64,000 bases of DNA from Lepus europaeus (Eukaryota > Chordata > Mammalia > Lagomorpha > Leporidae): the NCBI RefSeq assembly GCF_033115175.1, contig NC_084831.1:14175138-14239137 (forward strand), given 5' to 3'. A model generated the notes under the pieces. The model saw nothing but the letters and a program-made list of their open reading frames with translations, ran no database searches and was not told the DNA's origin. Position 1 is the stretch's first letter, and each line of letters begins with the position of its first letter. Positions 49,601 through 55,600 of the stretch are shown here, in pieces. The translations under genes were made by a program, and so were the position numbers.

Positions 49601-52600
49601 AAGGGCCTGCGCGACAGCCAGCGCCTGCAGTGGGAGGTGAGCTTCGAACTGGGGGCCCCCGGCCCGGTGCGAGGCGCGGGGCGCAACGCCGACCTGTGGA
49701 GCGAGACCTTCCACCACCTGGCGGCCCGCGCCATCATCCGCGACTTTGAGCAGCTGGCGGAGCGCGAGGGCGAGATCGAGGGTGAGCAGCCCCGGCCCCG
49801 GCCCGGGACCCGCCCCTCCCCACCCACCTGGGCCTGCTGACCCCGCCCCTCCTCGCTGCCCCGCCCACTCCCCATTTTGCGGGATGCGGGAGTTCCTTCC
49901 TCCCTCACCCAGCCGTCAGTTCCTCCCCTGCTCCATTCCCTCCGTCTCCCCATCGCCCCCCCCCCCCCATGGCCCAAAGCTGCAGCGGCACCACCCCTCG
50001 CCGCGCACAGCCCAGAACTCAGTCCCCACCCTGCTCCCTACTCATCCCCCTGCCTGTGGGCGCCCCCTGGGCTCCTCCATCCTCCCATCCCAACCCGCAC
50101 TCCGTCCTCTCTGCTCCCGTTGATGCATTTATTTGAAAGGCACAGAGAGAGGGAGAGGCGGAGAGATCGGCCGGCTGGTTCACTCCCCAAATGGCACCTT
50201 GGTGGGATCCCCCCACCCCGGGGGGTTAGGGCCCCTGGGAGGTCCTGTGGCCCAGCATGCAACAGGCCCCTGCCACACTGACATGTAAAATGACTTTTTT
50301 TAAACACTACCGTTATTTAAGGGTGGTAGCTGCTTGGTATTCTGTGACAATGTTGTATTTTTTAACTGATGTTGCTATATCCTGTATTTTGTGAAATGCC
50401 CATGTGAGATGCCCTGGGTGGGGGTGGGGGGTTCTTCCATGTGCTCACCTAGCAAGCTGGCAGCCAAGGCTGGGGGCCCCGGATCAGGTCCGGCTTTCGC
50501 CTCCGGAGCTCCCGTGTCCCGTAGGACCTCCTGAGCCCCAGCAGTGACCCCCGCTTCTCCCCCACCTCCAGGCTCCACCCGCCGCTACCAGGTAAATGCT
50601 GTGCACACCAGCAAGGCCTGCAACGTCATCAGCAAATACACAGCCTTCGTGCCCGTGGACGTGAGCCAGAGCCGGTACCTGCCCACGGTGGTGGACTACC
50701 CCAACTCTGGTAAGGTGTGCTGGCGGCTGCGGCGCTCCTGAGGGCCTCGAACCTTCGTGTCCTGGAGGGAGGAGGAGGACTGTGATTTAAAAAAAAATAC
50801 CTGCAGGGTGGGGTACAAGAAGCAGAAAGACCCTCTGCAGGTGGCTGCCCCCCCCAAGGTGGGCACACAGGGGACCCCACCCCCCTGCTCTGCGGGACAC
50901 TGTGGAGCTGTGGCTCCCCCTTTGCCCACCAAATGAAAGTAACTATCATGTTTTCCCAACTGATACAGTGGCATGTGCTCATGATAGAAGATTCCAAAAC
51001 ATAGGGATAGGTAACAATAAATAGAATAAAATCGAATATGCAATAAATAACAATGTCTGGACCAGCAGTCACCCAGGAATGAGTACTGGTTACCTCCTGG
51101 GTGTGACCATCTCTCCAGAGTTCTCTCTATGGATAGCCACGTGTAGAGAAATCAAATTTGACGTGCAGTCAATCCTACCAGTGCGCGCCGTGTTTCACAA
51201 AACAATAATCTCTCCACTAAGGGGATCTGTGTCATCATGTTCATTGCATTATAGTGGCTCACAGCACAGTGGTCCAGAGTGGTTGTATGTTTTCTAAATG
51301 ATCTAAGCTGGAAACAGCTCCGCTGAGTTTGTACCACTCTTACTCCCATTATACGGATGGGAACTGGAGGCAGAAGTGAGTTCAGTAGCTTACCTGAGGC
51401 TCCGCAGTGGTGATGGGTGGAGCCAGGGGCCGGGGCAACTCTGTTTTCTCTCCCACTCTCCCCACTGCCTCCAAAGATTTAGCAAAACCTAAGTAATCTA
51501 ATGAGATCCTCCATCTGCCCCCCATTTGGCTATTATAAATTACACTGCCTGTCTGTGTGTGCCTGTGTCCTGTGGGTTAAGGACTGCGATACCAAGGGTG
51601 TGCCCAGGTTCAAATCTGAACTTGGCGCGGACGTGACCGAGTTGCTCCCCACCCCTCAAGGCCTCTCCAACACTGAGCGCTGTTTCTCTTTCTAGACTCT
51701 GCAGGTCTGCCAGGCAGGAATGACCCTCTCTTGGCGCACTTCCTCGGTTGGCTTTCGCGAGCCTGGTTCCTCCTGTTAATGAGCTGTCTGTGCTTTTTGT
51801 CTTCTAAAAAGTAAAGCGTCAGGGCCTTTGCCGTTTCTTTTCCGGTCGTTTGGTTCTTGCTAGCAGAGCTCCAGGAAGAACTGTGTTTGGGAACAAGATG
51901 TGCCTTTCCTCCTTCCTCCGGCTCTCTTATCGGTGGCCCCAAGGTGCCAAGCCGCCCAGCCCGCCCCTTCCTTGCTGTCATTCCAAGCTCCGGCAGCTGC
52001 CAGCCAGGCCGGGCTGGGGGCACCGCTGACCGCCCTCCTCCTCCTTGCTGCCCTGTCTCTTTCTCCCCTCCATCTCTGACCCCCTGCCAGCCTCTGTAGC
52101 CACGGCCTGGGAAGTCAAGAACACAGTCCGTGGCTTAGCCCCAGGGTGTTCGAGAACTGGAACCCGAGGCACTCGTCCTGTGAACAGCCATCCGGCACAG
52201 AAACAGGACCAGCAAAGTGGGAGATGCATTTAGGAGCCTCCGGGTTAGATAAAGCAGGATTTCTCAGAGCCTTCGGTACGGTGACACACAGCGAGCAGCC
52301 CCGAGCACGGACTATGGGTTGCAGCTTCTCCAAAACTTAGTCCCAATAGAACCCTCTCGTTTTAAGGAAGATCCTACAGGAACTCTAGTGCTCTCGAAAG
52401 TGAGGTCCCCTACAGCAGACTTGAGGATGAAGAAGCTTCAGCTCTCATCCGTCCACCCTCTGCTGGTCATGGCCCTGTGGGAGAGGACCTGGGACATGGG
52501 CTCTTTATTATCATTAATCATAATAATCTATTTTTCTCTATTTGTAAGGCAGAGGGACAGAAAGGGAAAGATAGAAGCAGACACACAGAGGTCTTCCATT

Positions 52601-55600
52601 CACTGGTTCACTCCCCAAATGCCCACAGCCAGGGCCAGGGCCAAGCCAGGCGGAAGCCAGGAGACCAGAGCTCAATCCAGGTCTCCCCCGTGGGTGGCAG
52701 GGACCCAGCAGCCTGAGCTGTCGCCTGCTGCCTCCCAGGAAGTGCATTAGCAGGAAGCTGGGGTCAGAGGTAAAGCTGGGACTTGAACCCAGGCACGCCC
52801 ATAGGGGACGTGGGTGTCCCAAGCAGCTGCCTAACCACTGCCTGCACAAACCTGACACCTGCTGGATGCGGGTTTCTGAGACCACAGAGAGAAGGAGAAG
52901 GGAGCGCGCCTGAGAAACCCGAACGAAAAAGCCCTTCTGCTTCCTGAACAGTGTCAACCTGGCAAGGTGGACATTGCCCCATTTCTCAGATAAGGAACCC
53001 GAGGTCCCAAATGGCCAGCATCCCATCCAGCTAGTAAGAGACGAGGCTGGGCTTCAAACCCACATCCCCCTAAGTCCACAGCTCAGGGTCTGAGCTGCCT
53101 AATTCCTTTGTGCCTTTGGATAATGAAAAAGTTGAAGCCAGAAGCCTTCCCGCCAACTTTGGAAGGAGGCCAAGACCTGCCCCAGCAGTCCCCGGCTGAG
53201 CCCCTCTTCCCGTCCCCCACAAAGGTGCCGGCTTGCGGATGCTCAGCTCGCGGCTCCTGACGCGACAGTGGAAGGGCGCCTCTGCAGGCTTGGGACGGTC
53301 GCAGACGGCGCCCAGGGAGGACTCGGCAGCAGGAGACGGCAAATTCCAGGCCCCAGGTAAGAGCCACTTCCAGTGCGTTCAAAAGGGTGGGCACCCGCAG
53401 CTACTGCACCCTCATAGCCAACTGCCCAAAGGCCTGGCCGTGAGTCTGTGCTCCGGGCCCACGGGCAGGGCCTGAGCAAGGCCGGGCCTCGCAGGACCTC
53501 CAAGGCCCAAGATGAGCGGAGGGTTCAGCAGGCCCGGGCACGGCCTCCTCTGCCCCCCAGCTCTGCCACAGCTCCCCTGCAAGGTCTGATGGCCGGGTAG
53601 CTGGTCCCCCAGGTGTGCTGACAAACAAGGGGAGAGTGGGGTGCGTGGAGGCTGGCCCCTCGGCCTGCGACCCACCACCTGTTTCTATCGGGTTTCCCAG
53701 CAGCCTCCCCTCAGTCCTCACCTGATTCCACGGTGCCATAGCTCTGCTCCTGGGAGAACCATGAATTGACCTTTGCATGATGGACAGGATGGGTTAACCC
53801 CCTGTGTCCCACAGGGTGGGTGTCTTTCTGTCTCTCTAGACAGCCTACTGCACTAGTCCCAGCCCTTTTCTGTAGGGCCCTGTTGGGTGCTGTGAGGGTC
53901 TCCCGCCTTGTGCTTGTGCAGGAAGGACGCCAGGGGTTGCACCTGGCCACCAGCCCAGACACCCAGACCCTGAGGTCCAGAGACCCTCTGTCAAGTCAGG
54001 GCCATGTTCTGGTGCCTCCTGAAGAGCTGGCGTGAACCCCTCTTCAGTGGGGCCCTGCCCTGGAGACACCCCCTTTTCCTCCCACCCCCGGTTGGAGCTC
54101 AGGGCCTTGGTGTGCACTCAGCCAGGCACTGAACACTGTCCATGTATCATCTCATCTAATCCTGACATCAGCACTGTGCAACGGGCACCGCTATCCCCAG
54201 TGTGCAATGGAAACTTACAAGAGGCTCCACAGCTCGTCCATGACGGGGCTCCATCTTCCACGCCCCGCCCAGCCACCCAGGCGGGGGCTGCGAGGGCGGA
54301 GGGAGGGCCGGGTCAGACCTCACTGGCTTCCTCCTCCATAGGCAGGGAGGAGAGCCCAGCAGTGCCCTTCAGAGAGCTCCTGGCCCCCAGCCGCGAGAAG
54401 CACACCGCTGCCGAAGGTGAGCGGGCGGCCCGCACCATTCCCCTTCTGGATTCAGAAGATGAAGGGGGGGGCAGGCCTTTGTGGGTCCCTTGACACAGCC
54501 TGTGCCAGGGGGTAGGGCTGTCCCCAGCTTAAAGAGGAAGGGACAAAGCGCCTGGCCAAGGGAGCTGGGCCTAGGCCACGCCTCCAGATTCCCAGGGAAG
54601 GGCCCATGCGTGTCCTCCCCACTCCCCCAGCCTAGAGTCCCCCAGCACATGGGGGTTGACGTGCAGCTGTCGGAGTCCCGACAAGTAAGCTTCCAAAGGT
54701 GCCGGTGTGCACCGCCTGGAAAACTTGTAGTCAGTGTCTTACATGCTCCGCCCCTCCCCCCACCAACCCGGACCCAAGCGGCCCAGCAGCCTAGTGGTTA
54801 GCTCACATTCCTAGAGACATGGGCACATCGGCAAGCCTGTTTCCCTGCTGGGCAGGGAGAGGTTGGGCAGGTCCCCGTCGGGCCTCAGCTCTGCCTCCTG
54901 TGGCTCTGCAGGTCCCGTGCGCAGCCTGGCCCCTGATGCTCTCTCTGCCATGAAGGCCTCCAACACACTTTTTGGATCCAGGCGAGTTGGTTTCCAGCGA
55001 GGGAGGGCCCGGCTGACACCCATCGTCCTGGGGTTGTCCCCTCTTACTGGGGCCACCAGCACTTCCAGGCCTCATTTCACACCTCCGTGGTCTCCTTCTA
55101 GAAGCAGATGCCCCTGGGAGGGTGCACACAACTCTGATACAATACCAAAGGGGGTCACAGAAAGACTGGCTACTGCTGCCACGTAGCTCCCTGGGGCCAG
55201 ATGCTCCCCCACCCCTGCCCAGCCTCCCTTCCCCCAACTGTCAAATGAGCAGGTTGGAGGAAGCCGTGGGTTGGCTCCCTCCTGGCCCTGACTTGCAGAA
55301 GCATCTGGGGGGGCGCTGGGGTCAGGGGTGACCAGAGACTCCCGACTCCACCCACACAGGCTGAACCTCAACAAGTCCAGGCTGCTGACCCGGGCGGCCA
55401 AGGGCTTCCTGAGCAAGCCGCTGACCAAGGCTCCAGAGTCGGCCTCGGGGAGCCAGAGCTTCGACTACATCCCCCTGGTGAGTGCCCCTCCCGGCCACTG
55501 GCAGCAGGGCCGCCCTGTGAGCCCCCCACCACACACACACGTACACACACACACACACACCCCGACACCGACAGGGAGGACGGCCTCGGCCTTAGAGCCC

